Origin: CALHVX01 sp964640725
Lineage (GTDB): Bacteria; Pseudomonadota; Gammaproteobacteria; Pseudomonadales; Azotimanducaceae
Assembly (NCBI GenBank): GCA_964640725.1
Contig: CAZXIJ010000028.1
Coordinates: 1 to 53,231 of the forward strand
Direction of reading: 5' to 3'
Length of the DNA: 53,231 nucleotides
Under the pieces are notes generated by a model that was given only the letters and a program-made list of their open reading frames with translations, searched no databases and had not been told where the DNA came from. This document shows positions 15,749 to 23,375 of the stretch, piece after piece; the first letter of the stretch is position 1, and each line of letters begins with the position of its first letter. A program made the translations under genes and the position numbers.

Positions 15749-17181
15749 CAGTTCGCTTCCTTGTTGTTCGGACCACAGACCGAATACTGCCGGCACAGAA
15801 AACCTCGATACTGCGGCGTCACCCCGTCCAGCAAGCGGGTCAAATCGCCCTTTGCCTTGCGCTCAAAAGCCGCCAGGCGCTGGGCCAGGGTTTCCAGCAG
15901 CTGCTCTTTCACATTGTCTTCCACAAAGGCATAGGCGAGCCCGTTGCGCGACAGCTTCGTAAGCTCTGCCCAGGTCAGGTCGAATTCTTTGACCGCCACG
16001 AAGTACTCGTCGGACAGGGTGGAGTTCCACATGCCGCGATCGTCCGTCGACAAGGCCACGGGCACGTCAATGCGCAGGTACTCCGGAAAGGGATGCTGGC
16101 TGTAGTCTTCGATGTATTCCAGCAGCAGGTTCGAGATCAGGTTGATCTCCACCAGGTAGGGGCCGTGCCGCATCTGTCGCAGCGTGTCCGGATCGGTGAT
16201 CAGGTTCACGCCGTGCCCGATGCGATCAGCGCCCAGCAGCAGGGTGTCGCGAATGTGTGCGTTGGGCTCGTCGACTTCTCCGGCATGGAACGCCAGCGGC
16301 ACGTCGCCCACGGTCCGGCGAAGCTTGCGCAGCGTTTCCAGAAAGCGCAGCGGGTAGCCTTTGTCGTTGTCCTCGCGCCCGACCAGGTTGACGCCCACGA
16401 AGTCGTCCTGGGCGTGTACGAACGCATAGATCTCCTCCATGAACGCTTCAGCGCCGGGGGCAAAGCGCAGCACCGCCAGCTGGAAGCGAACGGTCACCCC
16501 GGTCGCCAGCGCGTCGTCCTGCTGCAGCCGCTCCCGCAGAATCTGCGCCACGGCTTCTTCCGAGACCGGCTCGCCGGCGGCCGTCTTCATGCCATGCACG
16601 GTGATCTGAGCTTCCAGATACAGCAGGCCTTCGGCGCCAAAGGCTTTCATGTTCTCGACCACCAGGTCGGCGACCAGCCAGGGATTGGACAACATGCCGC
16701 TGATCCGGGGCCAGAGCGCCTCGAAAAACTCGCTCCGCCCTTCGTAGGGCTCGTTCAGCCGCAAGGCATCGAGCCATTCCTGCCGCACCGCGCCGGTCAG
16801 CTGATCCAGGGGCACGTACTCACTCTTCTCGCAGTCGTTGAGCGCCTGGTAGTCGAGGGCCGGGATGGTGCGAAACAGCAGCAGGTACCGGTTGGGGCCG
16901 TACTCGTTGGTGCCGTAGCGGCAGTTGTTGATCTTGATCTTGGTGTAGTAACGGTAGCCGCGCTCGCGGGCCGCCAGGGCCAGGTCCCAGAACCACTCGG
17001 AGTGGACCGCGCCGGTAATGTGGTTGTGCAGGTCGCCGCCCTTGGGCAGCGCCGTCATCAGCCGCAGCAGCTGATCGTCCGTCGCCGTGTCCTTGAACTG
17101 CTCGAACCAGTCCGCGCCATGGGCTGGCGCGCCGAGGGCCAGGGTGCAGAGCAGCACAGCTTTGCGAAGCATCGACAACAT
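15748..17181 (-). CDS. Exported adenosine deaminase (ADGF-like)
   Basis: 477 aa with a Sec signal peptide (residues 1-~23, MLSMLRKAVLLCTLALGAPAHG), so it acts in the periplasm or outside. All deaminase elements are present: HNH (52-54) in LPKGGDLHNHITG, FHAGEVDEPN with the catalytic Glu, GADRIGHGVNL, and STDDRGMW with the metal-binding Asp pair. Length and the extended N-terminal half resemble secreted ADGF/CECR1-type adenosine deaminases, longer than the cytoplasmic ones. It should turn (deoxy)adenosine into (deoxy)inosine. GGAG lies 5 bases before the ATG. It is flanked by two NUP paralogues in the same operon. Confidence 0.9.
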   Translation of the reverse strand: MLSMLRKAVLLCTLALGAPAHGADWFEQFKDTATDDQLLRLMTALPKGGDLHNHITGAVHSEWFWDLALAARERGYRYYTKIKINNCRYGTNEYGPNRYLLLFRTIPALDYQALNDCEKSEYVPLDQLTGAVRQEWLDALRLNEPYEGRSEFFEALWPRISGMLSNPWLVADLVVENMKAFGAEGLLYLEAQITVHGMKTAAGEPVSEEAVAQILRERLQQDDALATGVTVRFQLAVLRFAPGAEAFMEEIYAFVHAQDDFVGVNLVGREDNDKGYPLRFLETLRKLRRTVGDVPLAFHAGEVDEPNAHIRDTLLLGADRIGHGVNLITDPDTLRQMRHGPYLVEINLISNLLLEYIEDYSQHPFPEYLRIDVPVALSTDDRGMWNSTLSDEYFVAVKEFDLTWAELTKLSRNGLAYAFVEDNVKEQLLETLAQRLAAFERKAKGDLTRLLDGVTPQYRGFLCRQYSVCGPNNKEAN

Positions 17182-17207
17182 ATCCTCTCCGGTTACTTAA
17201 GCGGTGG

Positions 17208-18293
17208 CTAGCGGCCAGGAATCGTCGAGCGCGTGTCGTCCCAGTGATCGACGATGTGGTCAACGACCTGTCGGCCCACGCGATATGCCGCATCGAGCGC
17301 AGGATAACCGGCATCGGGGTAAGGCGCAGTGGTGCTCCAGGCCGGCGCTTTGCCCGCCGGCGGCGCCGTGTAGTTGCTGACCGTGCGTAAGATCATGACC
17401 CGGTCCGTGTCGACCTTGCCGAGCCGCGCAAGGCGAGTCAGCGCCGTCAGCGTGCCGGCATCTTCCATGCCGCTGGTCATGAAGTTGCTGTCCCCGCCGG
17501 CGTACACCCGCACCCAGTCGTTCGCCCACCGGTTCATCAGGTCGCCGTGCCAGTAGGTGCTGGAGGCCAGGGTCTCGCCTTGGGTGACGAACGGCGCCCG
17601 GCGCGCGTTCTCGCGCTCGGTGAACTGAGCGCGGAACTCGCGCAAAGCCGGGGTATCCAGCAGTTTGGTGTTGCGGGTGAGCTCATAGGCCCAGCGCGCC
17701 AGGGGCGCGTTCAGGGCGAAGTGAATGGTGTCCAGAGTCCAGTCGGTGTAGATGTCTTCCGGCCGGTCCGCCGGCGCCACGCCGCCGAGGGGGATCTGCC
17801 CATAGGGCCAGTCTTCCGGAATTTCCCGACCGTCGATCTGGTAGAGGAGATCGCCGTCGACCACATGCTGTGCCCAAACCGCCGCGCCCAGCGGGACGTC
17901 TGCCGGGTCGCCGCCAGCGATGCCGGCCACGATCCAATAGGCCTGGCTGAGGTCGAAGCGCGGATCAAGCCCGAGCGCCATGATCGAGGCCGTCGCGTTC
18001 GGCTGGCCGCCGCCCGTGCACAGGGCGAGCACTCCGGCTCCGTTGCCGCGCAAGGGATACTCGCCCACGGGAAACTCCCACTCCGTCGCGAGCGGCATCC
18101 GCTCGATCCACAGCTGAAACTCGCCCGGAGCATCGCCGGTAATCTCGCCAGTCTCGAACATGCTGACGACAACGACTTTGATCGGAATGGGGGTCTGGGC
18201 AGCGCGGGTCGGAAACGACGCCAGCGCAGCCCACAGGCCGAGAAGCAACAGTGCGGCCCGTAGGCCGCACTGCGAGTACGAACTACCGAACAT
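17208..18293 (-). CDS. NUP-family purine nucleoside protein, exported paralogue
   Basis: 361 aa with a Sec signal peptide (MFGSSYSQCGLRAALLLLGLW...AA, cleavage near residue 32). It is a paralogue of the lipoprotein two genes downstream: shared KVVVVSMFETGEITGDAPGEF, GLDPRFDLSQAYWIVAGIAGGDP, HVVDGDLLYQIDGRE and TYWHGDLMNRWANDWV. As in the paralogue there is no membrane helix after the signal, and GMEDAGT plus LRTVSNYT resemble phosphorylase ribose- and 6-oxopurine-binding elements. It sits directly after the TonB receptor gene (50-base gap) and before the exported adenosine deaminase. Confidence 0.85.
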   Translation of the reverse strand: MFGSSYSQCGLRAALLLLGLWAALASFPTRAAQTPIPIKVVVVSMFETGEITGDAPGEFQLWIERMPLATEWEFPVGEYPLRGNGAGVLALCTGGGQPNATASIMALGLDPRFDLSQAYWIVAGIAGGDPADVPLGAAVWAQHVVDGDLLYQIDGREIPEDWPYGQIPLGGVAPADRPEDIYTDWTLDTIHFALNAPLARWAYELTRNTKLLDTPALREFRAQFTERENARRAPFVTQGETLASSTYWHGDLMNRWANDWVRVYAGGDSNFMTSGMEDAGTLTALTRLARLGKVDTDRVMILRTVSNYTAPPAGKAPAWSTTAPYPDAGYPALDAAYRVGRQVVDHIVDHWDDTRSTIPGR

Positions 18294-18343
18294 GGAACAG
18301 ACTGTCTCCAGATTGCGGTATTCGAGGTCTCAAGACACGATCC

Positions 18344-20761
18344 TTAGAACATGTATTTGAAGGTCGCCTGATAGTGGCGAGGCAGTTCTGGCAGCACGAT
18401 CGTCGAGCCGAACAGGTTCGGGAAGTTCGAGCGGAAGTACTCTTCGTCCGTTACGTTCTTGACGTTGAAGCTGAACTGCCAGTTCTCCGTGTAATACACC
18501 GCGCCCAGGTTGACGAGGGTGTAAGAAGGCAGCCGGACGGAACCGGACAAGCCTGAATCTACCGCTTCTACGTCCACGACGCTGAAGTGGCCGGCGAAGC
18601 TGTCGCTGAAGTCGTAGGTACCGGTCAGAGAGAAGATATTCTCAGGCATGCCCGCGCGGCGAGCATCGTTGGTAAATACCAAGCCAATCGGTGCGCCACC
18701 GTAAAGAAGCTCACCGGGAACTTGTGGCAGGTCATCGTTGCCGATGAAGCTGAAGCGGTTGCCTGCAGCTTCGGTAGCCAGGTTCGTGACCTCAATCTTC
18801 GAGTAGCCGAAGGTTGCCAGGAACCGATCGGTCACCTGCCACCGTGTTTCGAACTCAATGCCTTCCGTATTCGTGGTCTGGTTGGTCACAATCGACTGCG
18901 CCGAGCGGTCCGTACGTTCCTGCTCGTAGAACGACAGCGCCATGTACAGCTTGTTATCCATGAAGCTGCCCTTGACCCCGAACTCGAACAGCTCGGAGGT
19001 ATCGAAGGTGCCTTCCGCAATGATATCTGCCGGATCGATCTCTGCACCCTGACCCACGATCAATGTGGACTGCTCTGCCGCTGTGATGTACGGGCGCAGG
19101 CCCCAGGGCGTTTCGTAGCTGATACTCGCCGTCCAGGACACACCGTCAACGGTATCGTCCGCATCAACGTCAACCCCGCCATTGCTCGGGAACAGGAGCA
19201 ACGCATCGCGGCTCGTGGAGTCGGTGTCGATGGTGTCCCAGCGAACACCGGCGGTGATGTTCAGGCCCATTTCCCAGTCCAGGTCAACTAACGCTGCGAT
19301 GCCCAGGTTCAGGTAGTCGCCCTCGTTGTAGGTCGAGTAATCCTCGCCGCTGCGTGTCGACAGCAGGCGCCGGTCGAGGGCCGTCGAAGGGCCCGTCAAA
19401 TCGCGTCGGTCAAAGTATTCGTTGATAAAGTCGTCGCCGTGCTCGAAGTTCGTGTAGCGCAGAGATGGTGATAGCTGCCAGGAAGTCTTCAGGCCGCCGC
19501 GCTCGAAATCGCCGGAAACGACCAGCTTTTCTTCGATCACGTAGGTATCGTGGAACTGTGAGAAGCCGTAGGCGTTCTCGTTAATGTTGTCGTATTCCTC
19601 GTAGTACAGCTGGTTCTTGAAGCGAATCCCGTTCTCCAGCTCGTAGATCACGTCGAAGTACAGGATGATCGATTCGTTCGCAAGCTGATCGTCCGGCGCC
19701 ACCAGCACGTTGCTGCGGTCCAGCTCGGCGGTACCAGGATTGACCAGCGCCAGATTTGCGCGCTGATCGTCCGTCAGCCCTCCGAGCACCCCGTCAACGG
19801 ACAGGTCCGAGAACCCGGCGAGCAGAATGAAGGGGCTGGAAAGCTGCGCGTTGTACTCGTCATGCGAGATGGAGCCGTCGCCATTGGTGTCCAGGCCCAC
19901 CGGCGAGCCGGTGATGTAGGTCCCGTCATCGACCAGGTCCTGGGTCAGGCGGTTCCAGCCTGCAATCTGGTTGCCCTCGAAGTCGTGATACATGCCGCCG
20001 AACTGAATACGCAGCTGGTCCGTGATGTCCATGTCGAAAGAAGCCTGGATCAGCGACTGCTCGGTCGACGTGTTGTCGTAAAAGCTGCCGGAATCTTCAA
20101 TCTCGCCGTAAAGGTAGAAGCCAAACTCTTTGCCTGCAATCTCGCCCGGGCCGCCGACTTCTGCAGTCAGCACGTTGTTGTTCCAGCGGCCAGTGGTATA
20201 GGAGAGTTCCCCTTCGTTCTCGGCCAGGTACTGGCCCCCACCGGCTCGAGCGGACTTGGGTTCAAAGTTCAGGTAGCCGCCAATCTTGGCCGGGCCAAAA
20301 ATCGGCGACGCCGGTCCGCGAACGATGTCGATGCGGTCTGCCGCAGCGATCGGTGTGGGGTAGTTGCCCGGGTTGTCCAGGCGTCGAATGCCTCGGAAGT
20401 ACGTCTCTCCGGGCGTACCGCGAACATCCAGACCACCGGCAACGCCGAAAAAGCTCTGCGTGAATGAGCCCGGTGCCAGGGCGACCAGTTCGTCGATGTC
20501 TTGGATATTGAATCGCTCAAGCTGCTCAAAGGAGACCGTTGACGCTGAGCGTGGCAGTTCGAGGAGCGACTTCTGGAAGCCCAGCACGGACTCGACGTTC
20601 TCGCCGGGCTGGCTCCGCAGCTCGCCGGTGACGACGACCTCTTCGATGACGCCCGAGGTGTCCTGCTCGGCAGCGTGGGCCACGCCTGCCAGCAGTGTGC
20701 AGGCCATAATCAGCACGGCAGAGCCCCGCGCAGACCTGTTTAGGTTGCGGTGAACATTCAC
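18344..20761 (-). CDS. TonB-dependent outer-membrane receptor, putative purine/nucleoside uptake
   Basis: About 805 aa. A signal peptide ends at VAHA, then a TonB-box-like EEVVVTG, a plug domain (~70-180, DIVRGPASPIFGPAKIGGYLN) and a beta-barrel ending in aromatic Phe (YQATFKYMF). I favour GTG 20761 because GGGGGAT lies 8 bases upstream; ATG 20776, five codons earlier, has no ribosome site and abuts a hairpin. A perfect EF-hand-like loop (LDTNGDGSISHDE, 19856-19891) sits in what should be an external loop. It heads the six-gene locus with NUP, adenosine deaminase, NUP, adenine deaminase and MFS, hence the inferred substrate. The receptor sequence itself does not name a ligand. Confidence 0.9.
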   Translation of the reverse strand: MNVHRNLNRSARGSAVLIMACTLLAGVAHAAEQDTSGVIEEVVVTGELRSQPGENVESVLGFQKSLLELPRSASTVSFEQLERFNIQDIDELVALAPGSFTQSFFGVAGGLDVRGTPGETYFRGIRRLDNPGNYPTPIAAADRIDIVRGPASPIFGPAKIGGYLNFEPKSARAGGGQYLAENEGELSYTTGRWNNNVLTAEVGGPGEIAGKEFGFYLYGEIEDSGSFYDNTSTEQSLIQASFDMDITDQLRIQFGGMYHDFEGNQIAGWNRLTQDLVDDGTYITGSPVGLDTNGDGSISHDEYNAQLSSPFILLAGFSDLSVDGVLGGLTDDQRANLALVNPGTAELDRSNVLVAPDDQLANESIILYFDVIYELENGIRFKNQLYYEEYDNINENAYGFSQFHDTYVIEEKLVVSGDFERGGLKTSWQLSPSLRYTNFEHGDDFINEYFDRRDLTGPSTALDRRLLSTRSGEDYSTYNEGDYLNLGIAALVDLDWEMGLNITAGVRWDTIDTDSTSRDALLLFPSNGGVDVDADDTVDGVSWTASISYETPWGLRPYITAAEQSTLIVGQGAEIDPADIIAEGTFDTSELFEFGVKGSFMDNKLYMALSFYEQERTDRSAQSIVTNQTTNTEGIEFETRWQVTDRFLATFGYSKIEVTNLATEAAGNRFSFIGNDDLPQVPGELLYGGAPIGLVFTNDARRAGMPENIFSLTGTYDFSDSFAGHFSVVDVEAVDSGLSGSVRLPSYTLVNLGAVYYTENWQFSFNVKNVTDEEYFRSNFPNLFGSTIVLPELPRHYQATFKYMF

Positions 20762-20783
20762 AAAACTATCCCCCATTGTGAAA

Positions 20784-20800
20784 AGCGCCCGAAAGGCGCT
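20784..20800 (-). promoter_or_regulatory. Leader hairpin next to the receptor translation start
   Basis: On the minus strand AGCGCC, a 5-base loop TTTCG and GGCGCT form a perfect stem followed by TTT, ending a few bases before the GGGGGAT ribosome site of the receptor gene. It could act as an attenuator, mask the ribosome site, or protect the mRNA 5' end. The T run is short for a strong terminator. Confidence 0.4.
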
Positions 20801-20990
20801 GCGTTCGATTAGTGATTTCCTGGTTTTTTTCGGAATTTTCGGTGGAGTAACTTTCCAACAAGATGGGCCAGCAATCGCCGTGCCAATGCGCCTGGAAGGT
20901 CCTGAATGCGAGCAGTCAACCGCTCAGGCCCTACGCGCTGGCCCTCTCCATGAGTCCTTGAGCGCGTCGACGAAGGTCCGTTCCTGGTAC

Positions 20991-21011
20991 GCCGCACTAT
21001 AGCTGTGCGGC
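20991..21011 (-). promoter_or_regulatory. Candidate operator overlapping a -10 element upstream of the receptor operon
   Basis: Two perfect 7-bp arms, GCCGCAC and GTGCGGC, flank a 7-base spacer. The minus-strand hexamer TATAGT (20996-21001) lies inside. If this is the -10, the receptor transcript has a leader of about 230 bases ending in the hairpin at 20784. No convincing -35. The palindrome could alternatively be a simple mRNA stem behind the oxygenase gene. Confidence 0.35.
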
Positions 21012-21024
21012 CGCTTTCGGCATA

Positions 21025-21049
21025 GCACCAGTACGCCCGGTTCTGGTGC
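21025..21049 (-). terminator. Possible terminator stem after the 2OG oxygenase gene
   Basis: GCACCAG and CTGGTGC form a 7-bp stem with an 11-base loop, starting 9 bases after the oxygenase stop codon on the minus strand. There is no T tract after it, so it may only stabilise the mRNA end or be a binding site. Confidence 0.3.
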
Positions 21050-21058
21050 GAAAGCCCT

Positions 21059-21955
21059 TCAGGCCTTGTGGGTCGCGCGGATCTTGCGCTGGATATGAGC
21101 GCCGGCGGTGGTGTCCTGGTATCGGGCCGGCCGTTCCCGGATGGCGGCAGGCAGGCAGCTGATCTGCACCTCGGTGTCCGGATCCATGAAGAAGGCGATG
21201 GAGTAGCGGTCCCGGGGGCCGGTCATGGGCAGGACCCGGTGCTCCGTGGACGGATAGCGATCATTGCTCCAGTGGGCCATCAGGTCGCCGGTGTTCACCA
21301 CCACATGCCCCTGCCGGGGCTGGCAATCCCACCAGCTGCCGTCAGCCTGCCGCAGCTGGAGCCCCGGAACGCCTTCCTGGATCAGCAGGGTCAGCGAGCC
21401 GTAGTCGGTGTGCGCGCCGGCGCCGAGCGCGTCGGCTGTGGGTGCCTGGCCACCGGGGTAACGCAGGAACCGCAGGGTCATGTTCTGGCCCGTGTGTTTG
21501 GACGCAAACCAGTCCGCCGGCTGCTCCAGGGCCAGGGCGAACACTCGCAGCAGCAGCTGGCTCGCCTCGGTGCAGGCCCGGTACAGGTCCTGGCTGACCG
21601 CGCGAAACTCGGCCGAGGGCCACTGCTCATCGGCGGCGTCGGCGACCGCTGCGCGCATGGTGAAGGTCTCCTTCAGGTCGCCGGGCTGCTCCGGATCCAG
21701 GGCTTCGACCCCGGGCCCCTGGTAGCCGAAGTTCGCGTCGGCATCCTGATAGCGAAAGCGATCCTTCACCGCCGCCGGCTCGCCGAAGAACGCCCGGGCC
21801 GCGGCAAATGCCCGCGCCTGCAGGGCGATGGGCACCGGGGTGCGGGTCAACGCCATAAACCCCTGGGCCCGCAGCGCGCGGTCGACTTCCTGCGCCAGCG
21901 CAGCCTGGCGTTCGGGCCGCTCGCCCCCTTCAAAATCGATGACAGACAGCGCCAT
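21059..21955 (-). CDS. 2-oxoglutarate/Fe(II)-dependent oxygenase, isopenicillin N synthase-like
   Basis: 298-aa non-haem iron oxygenase. The iron triad is visible as His182 and Asp184 (GAHTDYGSLTLL) and His239 (STEHRVL); the RxS element for 2-oxoglutarate is Arg250-Tyr-Ser252 (RDRYSIAFF). The N-terminal DIOX_N-like region is present (residues ~4-120). GGAGG lies 6 bases before ATG 21955, which decides the start. It faces the allantoinase gene across a 73-base region with a perfect palindrome, so shared control is likely. A role on a purine or ureide intermediate is inferred from position only; the fold alone does not tell the substrate. Confidence 0.85.
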   Translation of the reverse strand: MALSVIDFEGGERPERQAALAQEVDRALRAQGFMALTRTPVPIALQARAFAAARAFFGEPAAVKDRFRYQDADANFGYQGPGVEALDPEQPGDLKETFTMRAAVADAADEQWPSAEFRAVSQDLYRACTEASQLLLRVFALALEQPADWFASKHTGQNMTLRFLRYPGGQAPTADALGAGAHTDYGSLTLLIQEGVPGLQLRQADGSWWDCQPRQGHVVVNTGDLMAHWSNDRYPSTEHRVLPMTGPRDRYSIAFFMDPDTEVQISCLPAAIRERPARYQDTTAGAHIQRKIRATHKA

Positions 21956-21968
21956 GGCACCCTCCGGG

Positions 21969-21984
21969 CCCGGTAGATACCGGG
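21969..21984. promoter_or_regulatory. Perfect palindrome between the oxygenase and puuE genes, candidate operator
   Basis: CCCGGTAGATACCGGG: 7-bp arms around GA, centred in the 73-base divergent region. Its symmetry, position and closeness to the oxygenase ribosome site suggest a dimeric regulator controlling both genes. No regulator gene is encoded next to it. Confidence 0.5.
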
Positions 21985-22028
21985 TAGGATGCCTGCGAGC
22001 AGCAGCACAGGCCAGCGAGCGCAGCGAC

Positions 22029-22955
22029 ATGAGCGGCACCGACGACACCCCAGAACACTATCCCCGGGATCTGATCGGCTACGGGGCCCAGCCGCCCCAC
22101 GCGCGCTGGCCGAACGGCGCGCGCATCGCCGTCCAGTTCGTCATCAACTTCGAGGAAGGCAGCGAAAATTCCGTGCTGCACGGCGATCTGCACTCGGAGA
22201 CCTTCCTGTCTGACATCATCGGCGCCCGGCCCTACGCCGACCGGCACATGAGCATGGAAACGCTCTACGAGTACGGCACCCGCGCCGGCTTCTGGCGCCT
22301 GCACCGGCTGTTTGCCCGCTACCAGATGCCGGTCACCGTGTTCGGGGTCGCCATGGCGCTCCAGCGCCACCCGGAAGCGGTTCAGGCCATGCTCGATGCC
22401 GACTGGGAGATTGCCAGCCACGCCTATCGCTGGATCGACCACCAGTTCATGAGCGAGGCGGAGGAGCGCGCGCAAATCAACCGGGCGATCGAGATTCATA
22501 CGGCCGTTACCGGCAGCCGGCCCCTGGGCTGGTACACCGGCCGGGACAGCCCGAACACCCGCCGGCTGGTCATGGAGGCGGGGGGCTTTGCCTACGATGC
22601 GGATTCCTACGCGGACGATCTGCCCTACTGGCATGACGCGGGGCCGGACGCAGCGCCGCACCTGATCGTGCCCTACACCCTGGACGCCAACGACATGCGC
22701 TTTGCCTCAGCGCAGGGCTTTAACAGCGGCGATCAGTTCTTTGCCTATCTGCGCGACGCCTTCGATACCCTGTACGAAGAGGGCGAGACGGCGCCGAAGA
22801 TGATGAGTGTCGGGCTGCACTGCCGGATCATCGGGCGCCCGGGCCGGCTGCAAAGCCTGAAACGGTTTCTGGATCACGTGCGCGGGCACGAGGACGTCTG
22901 GGTTTGCCGGCGCATCGATATCGCGCGGCACTGGCAAGCCCACCACGCGCCCTGA
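22029..22955 (+). CDS. puuE: Cofactor-independent allantoinase (polysaccharide-deacetylase fold)
   Basis: 308-aa cytoplasmic enzyme hydrolysing allantoin to allantoate. It has the PuuE signature: YPRDLIGYG, INFEEGSE, then MSMETLYEYGTRAGFWRL, ASHAYRWIDH, TGRDSPNTRRLV and the late SVGLHCRIIGRPGR. These belong to the polysaccharide-deacetylase-like allantoinases found beside urate genes, distinct from the zinc amidohydrolase AllB. The ATG at 22029 was chosen from the family N-terminus; no strong ribosome site. It lies on the strand opposite the xdh-puuD operon and meets the globin gene tail to tail. Confidence 0.93.
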   Translation: MSGTDDTPEHYPRDLIGYGAQPPHARWPNGARIAVQFVINFEEGSENSVLHGDLHSETFLSDIIGARPYADRHMSMETLYEYGTRAGFWRLHRLFARYQMPVTVFGVAMALQRHPEAVQAMLDADWEIASHAYRWIDHQFMSEAEERAQINRAIEIHTAVTGSRPLGWYTGRDSPNTRRLVMEAGGFAYDADSYADDLPYWHDAGPDAAPHLIVPYTLDANDMRFASAQGFNSGDQFFAYLRDAFDTLYEEGETAPKMMSVGLHCRIIGRPGRLQSLKRFLDHVRGHEDVWVCRRIDIARHWQAHHAP

Positions 22956-22964
22956 CCGCGCACC

Positions 22965-23375
22965 TCAGCGGTCGGCTTCGAAGGCCTCGACCCGGTCCAT
23001 GATGGCGCCCAGCTTGGCGTCCCAGGCCGCACTTTGCGGCGGGCCCCAGTCAGCGCCGCAGGCGGCTTGTATGGTCTCGCGCACCGCCGCCAGGTAGTCC
23101 GCGTACATGGCCGCGGTCACCCCGTAGGCCACGAGATGATTGCCCAGCTCCCAGTCCAGGTAACCGTCCGGCGCCATCGCGGCTTCCGAGAGCAGCAGGT
23201 CGATGGTGCCTTCGAACATGCGCCCGCGCATGGGCCCGTCCGAGTGCGCCATGAGCTCAAAGCCGGCAGCGCTGCGGGAGAAAAACGCGTCGAACACCAC
23301 GCCCACGACATCGCCGGCTCGCTCAGCCGCGATTTCGAGGGTGCCGGACAACAGGTCCGTGTGGCTGTCGCTCAT
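22965..23375 (-). CDS. Globin-like protein coupled to the urate oxidase gene
   Basis: 136-aa single-domain protein. The globin pattern is recognisable: GDVVGVVFDAFFSR (helices A/B), then MFEGTIDLLL, LGNHLVAYGVTAAMYADYLAAVRETI with His80 as the likely proximal haem ligand and the 'H..YGV...MY' pattern of flavohaemoglobin-type globin domains, and a late AAWDAKLGAIMDRV. No signal peptide and no reductase domain. The start overlaps the puuD stop as ATGA, so it is made together with the membrane urate oxidase. A role in oxygen supply, haem or electron handling for PuuD is inference. Confidence 0.75.
   Translation of the reverse strand: MSDSHTDLLSGTLEIAAERAGDVVGVVFDAFFSRSAAGFELMAHSDGPMRGRMFEGTIDLLLSEAAMAPDGYLDWELGNHLVAYGVTAAMYADYLAAVRETIQAACGADWGPPQSAAWDAKLGAIMDRVEAFEADR

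Noticed and set aside
20809..20997. A 62-codon open frame before the receptor gene
   Set aside because: Arg-rich peptide without family likeness or ribosome site; the region reads better as leader and promoter.
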